This document shows, piece by piece, positions 8,158 to 15,807 of a DNA stretch of 42,959 nt. This DNA comes from Sphingomonadales bacterium. Its GTDB lineage: Bacteria > Pseudomonadota > Alphaproteobacteria > Sphingomonadales > Kordiimonadaceae. The translations under genes were made by a program, and so were the position numbers. The stretch is taken from contig JAALKD010000027.1 of the NCBI GenBank assembly GCA_011088215.1, forward strand, positions 1 to 42,959, in the 5' to 3' direction. The notes under the pieces were generated by a model. That model was not told where the DNA came from. It saw nothing but the letters and a program-made list of their open reading frames with translations, and searched no databases. Position 1 is the first letter of the stretch. Each line of letters opens with the position of its first letter.

Positions 8158-10122
8158 TTAGAACCCGGTATCGAAGCTGAAAAGTCCGACAACAACAGAG
8201 AACCAGATCACAAAGATCATACTGGCAATCAGTGCGATTGAACTTGCTTTTTGAAACAGTGTCGATCGACCGCCCAGCACTACACGCGCAGAAGATACTG
8301 ACAGAAACGCGGCGACAATTGGCAATATGGAAGACACATACAACAGCATCAACAGGCTTTCATTGCGTGATGCCTCCAGATTGAAAATCGAGCCCGACAG
8401 CCAGGTCAGGAAAATTCCCCACCCGACAAAATATAGAATGACCAGCAGCGCTGCAGTGGGCGCAAGCCTGTAAGCCTTTTTCCGAACACCCCGGTATGGG
8501 AACGACACATTAAGCCGCCAGCGGGCGATTGCGCAAACCGGCCACGCGATGAACGTAAGAATAATAACGGTAGCCGCGCCTATCATGACAGGATTAAGCC
8601 AAGCAGACGATCGATACCAGGGCACGGGCGTGAAGGTAAAAAGCGCAGGATCAGTCGCCAATGCGGTCACAACTCCTCCTTCGGTCCGGGCTGTAACACG
8701 GCGGCCCGATTTTGACTGCCAAAGCCAGGGAGCCACCTCAAACAAAGGTTCGCCGGAACCAGACAGCCCAGGTATCAGCGGTGTTTTCAATGCACCGTCT
8801 TCGGTTACTGTAACTTTTAGCTGCGGGGCATAGCGTACAATCGCCAGTACATTACCTTCTACCGCGCGAGACGATTCGTACAAGCCTGCCGCCAGGGCAC
8901 TGTGTGCCATTGACGTGGGCAAAGGCGCTGACGTTTCGGTTTCATAGGGATAGTAGCGATCGACAAATTCGGTAAACAGCATACGACGAAGCGGACCAGC
9001 CGCCTGCCCGCCACCACTATTTACTGACACATACAAACCGACACCGTGATCCAGCAACAAGGCCATATTGGAATGGAACCATGCCGTATCACCGCCGTGC
9101 GCAATGATGTTTAGTCCGCCAAGATCCTCGCGGTAAAACCCGAGTGCCGCGCCGTTAATTGGCGGGAACTGGTTATCCAGCGTAGTATGCATTTGCGCCG
9201 CCGTTTCGGGCTGCATTAAACCGGCACCACCGCTCAAATGAGCGATCATAAATTTAGCCATGTCATCACCAGTGGATGAAAGCGCGCCAGCAGGCATGGG
9301 GACAACCACTTCAAAAGACTGTGCTATGCCGTCCGACGCCGATTTGTAGCCTTTTGACATGCCAGCGGCTAACGCATCAGGTAACGGTTGACGGAAACTC
9401 GAACGGACCATACCGAGCGGCGTAAAAATATGATTTTCGATATAAGCGGCAAAGGGTTCCCCCGAAACCCGTTCGACAATATAGCCCGCCAACGAAGATG
9501 CATAATTGGAATAAGAGGGAATTCTGCCAGGATCAAAAATCTGCTGCGGGATATGGGTGACGAGATACTCCCGCAAATCAGCATCTTCAAAGGTTTGGTT
9601 TTCGACAAAAAGGTCTTTTACAACTTCTTGAAAACCCGGCGTGTGGGTCATCAAGTGCCGCATGGTTACGATGCCGCGGTTCGTTGGTAAATTAAAGTCA
9701 AGATAGACATTCACGTCTGTGTCGAGGCTAATTTTCTCTTGCTCTACGAGCTGCATGACCGCCGTCCAGATAAACAGTTTGGAAATTGAACCTGGCCGAA
9801 ACAATGTCTCTGCTGCGTCTACAGGCGTGTCGGTTTCCACATCAGCAAAGCCATATCCACGGTTGGTCAACACTTGACCGTCTTTGACGACAGTGACCAC
9901 AGCGCCAGCTATGTCGCCGGTCTTCAACGCGTAAGGCATGAATCCATCAAGCCAGGCAGAAAGATCGCTTTCGGTCAGTGAGGGCGTTGCAGATGTTTCT
10001 GGTGCAGGCGGCGCAACTACTTCAGCGTCTTCAACTGGTTCGCTGTCCTGCGCGTAACTTGCCTGTGCGAAAACTGAAACAGCCAACACAGCAGCAAATA
10101 GCTTTCCAAATGGTATGGTCAC
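8158..10122 (-). CDS. Exported serine hydrolase (beta-lactamase class C-like) with C-terminal membrane domain
   Basis: This penicillin-binding-protein-like hydrolase (PF00144) has 654 residues from the GTG at 10122. That start is chosen because GGGGAGGGA sits about five bases upstream; a TTG at 10146 would precede this site. A signal peptide (about 1-25, ending SYA) leads to the catalytic domain, with Ser112-Ile-Ser-Lys115, Tyr204-Ser-Asn206 and an HGG motif near residue 340. After about residue 500 come four hydrophobic segments, so the protein is anchored in the inner membrane with the catalytic part in the periplasm. Such proteins act on peptides, esters or cell-wall fragments, and the substrate cannot be told from sequence. 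The LytTR regulator gene lies 169 bases upstream on the same strand. A 16-bp near-palindrome lies between them at 10166-10181. Confidence 0.85.
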   Translation of the reverse strand: MTIPFGKLFAAVLAVSVFAQASYAQDSEPVEDAEVVAPPAPETSATPSLTESDLSAWLDGFMPYALKTGDIAGAVVTVVKDGQVLTNRGYGFADVETDTPVDAAETLFRPGSISKLFIWTAVMQLVEQEKISLDTDVNVYLDFNLPTNRGIVTMRHLMTHTPGFQEVVKDLFVENQTFEDADLREYLVTHIPQQIFDPGRIPSYSNYASSLAGYIVERVSGEPFAAYIENHIFTPLGMVRSSFRQPLPDALAAGMSKGYKSASDGIAQSFEVVVPMPAGALSSTGDDMAKFMIAHLSGGAGLMQPETAAQMHTTLDNQFPPINGAALGFYREDLGGLNIIAHGGDTAWFHSNMALLLDHGVGLYVSVNSGGGQAAGPLRRMLFTEFVDRYYPYETETSAPLPTSMAHSALAAGLYESSRAVEGNVLAIVRYAPQLKVTVTEDGALKTPLIPGLSGSGEPLFEVAPWLWQSKSGRRVTARTEGGVVTALATDPALFTFTPVPWYRSSAWLNPVMIGAATVIILTFIAWPVCAIARWRLNVSFPYRGVRKKAYRLAPTAALLVILYFVGWGIFLTWLSGSIFNLEASRNESLLMLLYVSSILPIVAAFLSVSSARVVLGGRSTLFQKASSIALIASMIFVIWFSVVVGLFSFDTGF

Positions 10123-10165
10123 GTCATCCCTCCCCAAAAACGACAAAATATCAAAGTCTCCAAAG

Positions 10166-10181
10166 GCAAGCAGCTGTTTGC
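10166..10181. promoter_or_regulatory. 16-bp near-palindrome upstream of serine hydrolase
   Basis: GCAAGCAGCTGTTTGC is a palindrome with one mismatched pair, located 44 bases before the GTG start of the serine-hydrolase gene. It could be a regulator site in the hydrolase promoter. It does not look like the paired direct repeats that LytTR proteins usually bind, so the neighbouring regulator is not an obvious match. Confidence 0.3.
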
Positions 10182-10291
10182 TAAGCTACATATGAAGCAA
10201 TATCGCAACACTTTAGCGTAAAAAAGGCCAATGCGCCAAATAGAAAACTAAAGGTCGAAATCCGGCTAGATCATTATTAAGGCACAGGTTT

Positions 10292-11011
10292 TTAGTCTAA
10301 TTTCCAAAAAAAACGCTGCAGTTTCTTAGTGCCAGCTCGGCTGGACAACAAACTTGCACCAGAGCGCATCTGAACAAGCAACTGTCGGTCACCCTGTTTT
10401 TTCATACGATGCACATAGCGAATATTGACAATATGTGCCCGGTGAATACGAACAAACTGGCGAGGGTCAAGTTCTAGTTCAAGGGCGGAAAGGCTTGTGT
10501 TCAATAGGCGTTCACCGTCTTGACTTCGGGTCACAACATAATCGCCGTTCACAGAAAAATGCTCAACCTCAGTCAATGTCAGCGGCAACATACTACTACC
10601 GCTGGAAACAAACACCTTAGTTGAATCAACATGCCGCTGGCCAAGGCGGTCGAACAATTTGGACCTCAGTTTGCCAATAGCAATATCAAAACGCTTTTTG
10701 CTGAACGGCTTAAGCAGAAAGTCCACCGCATTGTGGTCGAATGCATCGACCGCGAAATCACTGAACGCCGTTGTAAAAATGATATTCGGCACAAAATCGG
10801 CCTGGTTCAAAACATCAAAGCCTGTGCCACCCGGTATTTTTATATCGAGAAAGATCACGTCTGGCTGATGATGGTTGATGGCGTCGATGGCCGCTGTAAC
10901 GTGCGCCGCCTCGCTCACACATACAAGCCACTCGATAGCATCAACCATTCGTTTGAGCTCTCGCCGCGAAATGGCCTCGTCCTCAACAATCACCACCCTT
11001 ACTTGTGCCAT
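10292..11011 (-). CDS. LytTR-family response regulator
   Basis: This 239-residue regulator starts at ATG 11011. The ATG overlaps the final TGA of the upstream kinase gene by one base (TGATG), which implies translational coupling. The receiver domain (about 1-120) has VEDE with its acidic residues, phospho-acceptor Asp56 in IFLDIKIPGG, TTAFSDFA and Lys101 in LLKPF. The C-terminal LytTR DNA-binding domain (about 130-236) shows FSVNGDYVV, LEPRQF-type DPRQFVRIHRAHIVN and a final RAGTKKLQRFF. These proteins bind promoters as dimers at direct repeats. Its partner is the LytS-like kinase immediately upstream, which carries an in-frame stop. Likely targets include the serine hydrolase next downstream, by position only. 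Confidence 0.93.
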   Translation of the reverse strand: MAQVRVVIVEDEAISRRELKRMVDAIEWLVCVSEAAHVTAAIDAINHHQPDVIFLDIKIPGGTGFDVLNQADFVPNIIFTTAFSDFAVDAFDHNAVDFLLKPFSKKRFDIAIGKLRSKLFDRLGQRHVDSTKVFVSSGSSMLPLTLTEVEHFSVNGDYVVTRSQDGERLLNTSLSALELELDPRQFVRIHRAHIVNIRYVHRMKKQGDRQLLVQMRSGASLLSSRAGTKKLQRFFWKLD

Positions 11012-12087
11012 CAAGTCAACCTTATGACAGGTACATCGATCTGCACGATAAAATTATGCTCATCTTCGGTGATAATTTTCATGCCACTGCGATCGCCGAA
11101 TGCCGCGTTAAGCCTGGCATCAAGCGCCTCCAAACCTATGCCCATATTCGCCGCTTCACCTACAGCAGGCGTAACCTTCACACCGTTATTTTCAACTCAA
11201 ATGGACAAATCTTTGGTATTCTTATTGATGGTGATTTTTATGTCCGCACCGTTTTCATTGACCGCTGCGGCATGTTGAACCGCATTTTCTACCAACGGCT
11301 GCAACGTCAGAGGCGGGATCAAACATTCTGCCGCCGTTGGATCAATTTCAAACTCCACTCTCAGCCGATCTTCGAGCCGAAGTCGTTCCAATTCGAGGTA
11401 TTTTTTAACAATTTCCCACTCATCGTGGACTGTAACAAGTATTTGTTCGCCCTCATCCTTTAATCGCGGTCGATCACCATGTAGCGCATATCTAATCAGG
11501 TCAGAAAAAGTCTCCATCGCAGCTTCCGCTTTTTCCGGTTCCAGACGAAACAACATGGATATTGTATGCATGGTATTGAACAGGAAATGAGGATTAAGCT
11601 GCGCACGCAGCGCTCTCAAGTCAGCCGCCTGACGCTCGGCTTCCATCCGGGTGATGGAACGAAAAGCAATCACGCCCGATACCATCGTCGCATATATGGC
11701 GGTACCGGCCAGCAAATGCCAGCGGATGACAAATCCTGGTGGCGTCACAAAGGTAAAGGTCTCTGCGGATAAATAAATTTCGACATTGCGCACCGCCATA
11801 ATGACAATGACCCACACCGAAGAATAGGCAAACGCACCAAGCGCATGAACCGATAGGCAAACAAAGGGGCGGTCTTGCGGCAGCGGGGTCCTCGCGGCGA
11901 TCAGAACCCCACCAACACCCAGTAACGCAGCCGTGCCAATAACATGCGACCCAGTTATAAAAGCCGCGTATACGTCGACATTGGGGGTCAACATAAACAG
12001 TGCTTCATATACCGAACCAAGCGCCAACCAAAACACACAATAGAGCGTGAAAAACCGACGATTACTGGCCGTCCATATATTCAGCAA
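11011..12087 (-). pseudogene. LytS-type sensor histidine kinase with in-frame TGA
   Basis: The full reading frame runs from a TTG at 12087 to TGA at 11011-11013 (358 sense codons apart from the internal stop), but a TGA at 11197-11199 ends it at residue 296. The TTG start has GGGAAGGAA about nine bases upstream and no in-frame ATG nearby. The protein has four or five membrane segments, then the His_kinase (PF06580) motif LNPHFLFNTMHT with the phospho-acceptor His, then the ATPase N-box LQPLVENAVQHAA. Beyond the stop, the same frame continues with VENNGVKV, then MGIGLEALDARLNAAFG, which is the ATP-binding G-box part, and ends overlapping the regulator start. A single C-to-T change of CGA would explain the stop. 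Truncation would remove the nucleotide-binding glycines, so without readthrough the kinase is probably dead. Sequencing error is possible. Confidence 0.82.
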
Positions 12088-12294
12088 TGCCGTTGTTCCT
12101 TCCCAAAGAATCCATCAAAAACCCAATAAACCATCTAACAGTCTACAGTTTGTTTGGCGCTTTGCTATGCCGGTATTCGCCGTTCACCGGGTCAATCCGT
12201 CAACTCGTCTGCCAATAGGATGACGCTGGAAGTTACTGGCCACATAGATTTCACACGAACAAATATGTCTACCAAACCGACAGCGAGGTAAGAA

Positions 12295-13137
12295 ATGACA
12301 ATAAAATCACATATAGCCGCCATTTTCACCGCAGCTTTTTTCAGCAGTAGCGTTCTCGGTCAGGGCGAACCCGCAGCAAAATTGCAACCAACCGAAGTGG
12401 TATATTACAGCCTCAAAGCAATGGCGGAAAACCCGGCAGCGAGGCGCATTCCGACCATCAAGCAATATTTTGACAGGCTCAATGTAGATGAGCTCGACGA
12501 AATTCAAAATTTTGCGCTGGGCGAAGTCTACTTTCTGAATTTCAAACCGGCAGAATCGCTCGCCCAATATGAAATGTTCATGGACGGCGGTGGGTTGCAA
12601 GCACGGATCGCCTGGCAAAAAGCAATGCAAATCCATTTCAACGCATATGACAGATACGAAAAAATCGAAGGCATGGTTGAAGACTATTGGCGAAAATTTC
12701 CTCCTATCACGGAAGATATTTGGCACACGGATTGGCAAATAAAAAACCTGGCAACCAAATACAAGAAAGATGGGGATCATCAGAAAGTCGTTGATATTAT
12801 TACCAAAGAAGTTAACCGGCTACCCACCAACGCGCCCTATCGGTCGCTGCGTTTGCCTGCGACTTTTTTGAATTCCTTCATCGCTGCTGGCAAGGAAGAT
12901 GAAGCCAGAGCCATGCTACGAAAGTCTGTCGTTGCCATGCGGCAAGGATTGGCTGATCTTATTGCCGCGCAGGATAAGAACATTCGCATTTTTCCAGCAA
13001 CACCGCTGGTTCCAGGCACCTATTTCCGCATGGAGGAAGGCCTGCGAGGGGCAGCTTTCACGCCGAATTATCCAGCTGTGGGCCTTCGAGCACGCCAATA
13101 TCTGCGCCTGATTGCAGAAATTGAATTGGTTTTTTAA
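12295..13137 (+). CDS. Exported helical protein of unknown function
   Basis: I do not recognise a family. The 280-residue product starts at ATG 12295, preceded by GAGGTAAGAA as a plausible ribosome binding site. It has a signal peptide of about 22 residues (cleavage near VLGQG). The mature part looks all-helical, with repeated units such as NFALGEVYFLNFKPAESLAQ followed by GLQARIAWQKAMQIHFNAYD, suggestive of a TPR-like solenoid but not provable by eye. The C-terminal part is rich in Arg and Pro around PATPLVPGTYFRM. It is divergent from the LytS-like kinase gene (207 bases between starts) and converges on the duplicated hydrolase gene (26 bases apart). Confidence 0.7.
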   Translation: MTIKSHIAAIFTAAFFSSSVLGQGEPAAKLQPTEVVYYSLKAMAENPAARRIPTIKQYFDRLNVDELDEIQNFALGEVYFLNFKPAESLAQYEMFMDGGGLQARIAWQKAMQIHFNAYDRYEKIEGMVEDYWRKFPPITEDIWHTDWQIKNLATKYKKDGDHQKVVDIITKEVNRLPTNAPYRSLRLPATFLNSFIAAGKEDEARAMLRKSVVAMRQGLADLIAAQDKNIRIFPATPLVPGTYFRMEEGLRGAAFTPNYPAVGLRARQYLRLIAEIELVF

Positions 13138-13163
13138 AGAACATCTATTGAAATGAGCGACGC

Positions 13164-14621
13164 TCACTCCAGCGCGTCGTCCAGCCATACGGCCAGCTGT
13201 GCGGCCAAGCGCGGGTGCTGCGCCAACAGCCGGTCCGCGTGCCCCTTGCCCGGCAATATCATAATATCAGCATCGCTTTTTTCTTCGATAGCCGCGAAAA
13301 TATCATCAAAAAACGGCCGCTCCTCAACAGCGCGAACGAACAGCCACGGCACACCGCTCGGGTCAACAGTTTCAATCGACTGGTCTGAAAGAGAACCCGG
13401 CGACAGGGAAACATAGGCCTGAGCATAACCGGACTGCCTAGCGGCAAGCGCCATAAATTCACCCGAATAAGAAGCACTGACAACGGCGATCTGGTCGGGA
13501 TCAACTGCAGCATGCTGCGCCAAATACTCAGTCGCAGCTGCAATGTCAGCCTCGGTACCCGGCAGCAAATGCCTGTGCTCCGCATACGGCGGCTGGAACT
13601 TTCCCTTAGTCAGGCTTTCACCGTGGGCACGCATATCAAGGCTCAATGAAGCAATACCTCGCGATGCGAGATTTTGTGCCAAGCCGGCATAAATTCCGCG
13701 CGACCGTGACGCGCCGTGCAACAACAGAACGGCGGGCACCTTTGATAATGATTGCGGGGCCACAAAGTCACCTTGTATATGCCACCCATCCACAGGCAAG
13801 GTCACATCGGTCCTTTTAGGTCTGCCAACGCCATATAGAAATTTCAAAACCGGGTGCCATGCATGATCCATATTAGTGCCAGTTTGGCTTTCCCGCAGCA
13901 TCAGGGAACCATGGCGACCATTCTCGATCTCGAGGTACGGCACGCCTAGTTTGCGAAATGCGGCCGCCTGAGTGACAACACTTGGCACTGCCATTTCGCC
14001 GTCGGGCCTGAAGGCAGCTAGAGGAATGATCATTTGCGCCAAATAAGGCTCCGGTCTGCAATTGGCCATAGGTGTGCCCGAGGCTGGCGAAAATGCCAAA
14101 ACACCTGCAACATCCTGTTGGTTTTCGGCACCGAGTTTGATCACTAACCCAGCGCTGTAACTGCTGCCTAGTGCCACGACCGGGCCGTTACCGCCATTGG
14201 ATTTCACCCAGTTTAGTGCTGCCTCCATATCAGGATAAGCCTCACAGTAACCAACATTGCCATCTCCCAGTCTGTCTGCCGTTTTGTTTTGCGCGCCTAA
14301 TCGATCGCCGCCTGACCGCAAATCCACCGCCAGCGTATTATATCCTTCTGCCCTCAATATCGGTACAATTTCACTATATTCACCGCGGGCAGACGATCCA
14401 GCCATATGGAACAGCAGAATTGTTGGAGCGGCTACGGCGTCGCTTGTTATGTCTTTTCCTTGTGCTAGTTTTGCCTGTTGCCAATATGCAGAGACGACAA
14501 CCCCGTCAGAAGCAGTTATCGCAACTTCCCGGCCAACCGCTGGTGCGTCCTGCGCCGACACAGGCAGGGCGGCCCACAACCCCAAAAAGGTCAAAACCGT
14601 AATTCTGCTGAGCTTTTTCAT
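13164..14621 (-). CDS. Exported tandem alpha/beta hydrolase (two fused domains)
   Basis: This 485-residue protein has a signal peptide (1-23, ending VSAQD) and two alpha/beta-hydrolase domains in a row. Domain one (about 30-270) has FHMAGSS (oxyanion region), the nucleophile elbow in GSSYSAG at 152-158 and a possible catalytic His237 in GRHGS. Domain two (about 275-485) has LLHGASRSRG, the matching elbow SASYSGE at 382-388 and His461 in GKGHAD. The parallel motifs indicate internal duplication and fusion. Both halves keep a candidate nucleophile, so both may be active. It is probably a periplasmic esterase or peptidase-like enzyme; the substrate is unknown. It is divergently placed from the frameshifted binding-protein gene. 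Confidence 0.82.
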   Translation of the reverse strand: MKKLSRITVLTFLGLWAALPVSAQDAPAVGREVAITASDGVVVSAYWQQAKLAQGKDITSDAVAAPTILLFHMAGSSARGEYSEIVPILRAEGYNTLAVDLRSGGDRLGAQNKTADRLGDGNVGYCEAYPDMEAALNWVKSNGGNGPVVALGSSYSAGLVIKLGAENQQDVAGVLAFSPASGTPMANCRPEPYLAQMIIPLAAFRPDGEMAVPSVVTQAAAFRKLGVPYLEIENGRHGSLMLRESQTGTNMDHAWHPVLKFLYGVGRPKRTDVTLPVDGWHIQGDFVAPQSLSKVPAVLLLHGASRSRGIYAGLAQNLASRGIASLSLDMRAHGESLTKGKFQPPYAEHRHLLPGTEADIAAATEYLAQHAAVDPDQIAVVSASYSGEFMALAARQSGYAQAYVSLSPGSLSDQSIETVDPSGVPWLFVRAVEERPFFDDIFAAIEEKSDADIMILPGKGHADRLLAQHPRLAAQLAVWLDDALE

Positions 14622-14710
14622 ACCACACTCCCCATCAATGGCCGCCTTCAGTCACGAAAATACACACTATAACATATCAATATCAAGTTGAACTAAAGGT
14701 TAGTGAGAAC

Positions 14711-14739
14711 CGAATTGAAATTCGTTCGACAAAACGAAC
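14711..14739. repeat. Two adjoining short inverted repeats
   Basis: CGAATT-GA-AATTCG at 14711-14724 is a perfect six-base inverted repeat. GTTCG-ACAAAA-CGAAC at 14724-14739 directly follows, sharing one base. They lie just upstream of the ATG at 14760, between two divergently transcribed genes. Their position argues that the gene starts at 14760 rather than at an in-frame GTG at 14703. They could be an operator or simply chance. Confidence 0.35.
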
Positions 14740-14759
14740 TCGCGCGATATATTCATGTC

Positions 14760-15532
14760 ATGATGACATCCTTCATAATTCGCCATTCTATCTCCAACTG
14801 CTTGCGGGCCGCGGCATCAGTGCTGTTGGCATGCGTTGCGGTGCCTGCGCTGGCGCAAGACACTCCGCCCTCAATAGAAATTGCCAGTATGACCATCCCG
14901 TTTGCCTACGAGCAAAACGGAGAGGGCGTATATAACGACGTGTTTAACAAGTTGGTCGAGGGATACGATGGCGCCATCAACGTTACTTTCCTGCCCGCTG
15001 CGCGGCTGAACAGAGCGATGGAGTTACGCACCACCGATTGCATTTACATTGCAGCGAACACTGATGTTGGCCGCAGCTACGAGGAACCGGACGAAAGGGA
15101 ATACATATTTATCGGACCAGTCAATACCATTGCGGTTGTTGCATATACCGCTGCTGACGCGCCTGACATAACGAAAGCGTCTCAACTAAACGAGCTTGTT
15201 ATAGCTTCTGACGTTAATCTTGTACGCTTTATCAATTCTATAGGCATTGAAGAAGATCATAAATTACAAAGCCAAACCCAGATGATCAAAATGCTTGCAG
15301 CTGGTAGGGTAGGCGCGCTTATAGGCTATGATTTTGACTTGGACTTCCTAACTAAAAAATTAGTGTTAAGGATCAGCTTAAAAAATCGACCATTCGGCTT
15401 GATACCGTTGAAGATGGTATTTCATGCCTTCGAAACAACAAGACTGAGGCTTTTTTTAGCCACGTTAGCAAGCGAGTAAAATTGCTGCAGGATACGGGGT
15501 GGTTCGATGAGGTTTTCAAAGACTATCGGTAA
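14760..15532 (+). pseudogene. Orphan periplasmic binding protein (SBP_bac_3-like), frameshifted
   Basis: Starting at ATG 14760, the product has a signal peptide (cleaved near ALAQDT) followed by a solute-binding fold: IEIASMTIPFAYEQ, then FLPAARLNRAMELRTTDCIY, then YIFIGPVNTIAVVAY. The frame ends early at 15479. From the A6 run at 15354-15359 onward, the next frame encodes a sensible C-terminus (ISVKDQLKKS ... DGISCL ... LLQDTGWFDEVFKDYR) that stops at 15532. One extra A would restore a protein of about 258 residues, so the gene has lost one base or the base was missed in sequencing. No permease or ATPase is adjacent. Orphan proteins of this kind are often linked to signalling or enzyme domains; the role here is unknown. 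Confidence 0.8.
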
Positions 15533-15665
15533 TCTGTTTGAACGCCCGAATATTCACAGCAGCAATACACCAGATTTTGTCAGTAGACTGTCCCTACAGC
15601 CCTTCCATTCGTCTCTTTTTGCTCATACATAGTCGAAAACGGCGTTATCAATCGTCATAGGCTAG

Positions 15666-15698
15666 TGTGGCAAATAAAACTCACATGTTGTGGCAAAT
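15666..15698. repeat. TGTGGCAAAT direct repeat
   Basis: TGTGGCAAAT occurs at 15666-15675 and again at 15689-15698, a 23-bp period. It lies in the 275-base gap between the frameshifted binding-protein gene and the RND operon. The rest of this gap holds the palindrome at 15757-15778 and nothing else I can recognise. A role as regulator boxes is possible but unproven. Confidence 0.35.
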
Positions 15699-15756
15699 CA
15701 CTCTCTAGTGGCTACTGCATTGTGCGAAGCCTATTGATACATGCAGGAATATTATA

Positions 15757-15778
15757 TATTCAACCATATAGTTGAATA
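15757..15778. promoter_or_regulatory. 22-bp palindromic operator before RND operon
   Basis: The arms TATTCAAC (15757-15764) and GTTGAATA (15771-15778) are perfect inverted repeats around CATATA. Within the centre only the outer pair mismatches, so the 22-mer is nearly fully symmetric. It sits 30-50 bases upstream of the RND pump start, where a repressor would block the promoter. The TTCAAC...GTTGAA symmetry resembles sites of small dimeric repressors such as ArsR or TetR families. No such gene is adjacent here, so the regulator is unknown. Confidence 0.6.
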
Positions 15779-15807
15779 ATAAATCAGGGCAATCAAAGCC
15801 TTCCTAA

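Noticed and set aside
11197..11199. TGA as selenocysteine or reassigned codon
   Set aside because: A TAG breaks another gene nearby, so no single reassignment fits. The normal TGA stop is used by many intact genes here. The glutathione peroxidase uses Cys, and I could see no downstream hairpin to support recoding.
10631..11278. Open frame of 215 codons on the plus strand
   Set aside because: It lies antisense to the LytTR regulator and to the kinase tail, both of which have clear motifs.
15533..15807. Possible small gene or repressor gene before the RND operon
   Set aside because: No convincing frame with a start and binding site was found. The gap seems to hold only the repeats and the palindrome.
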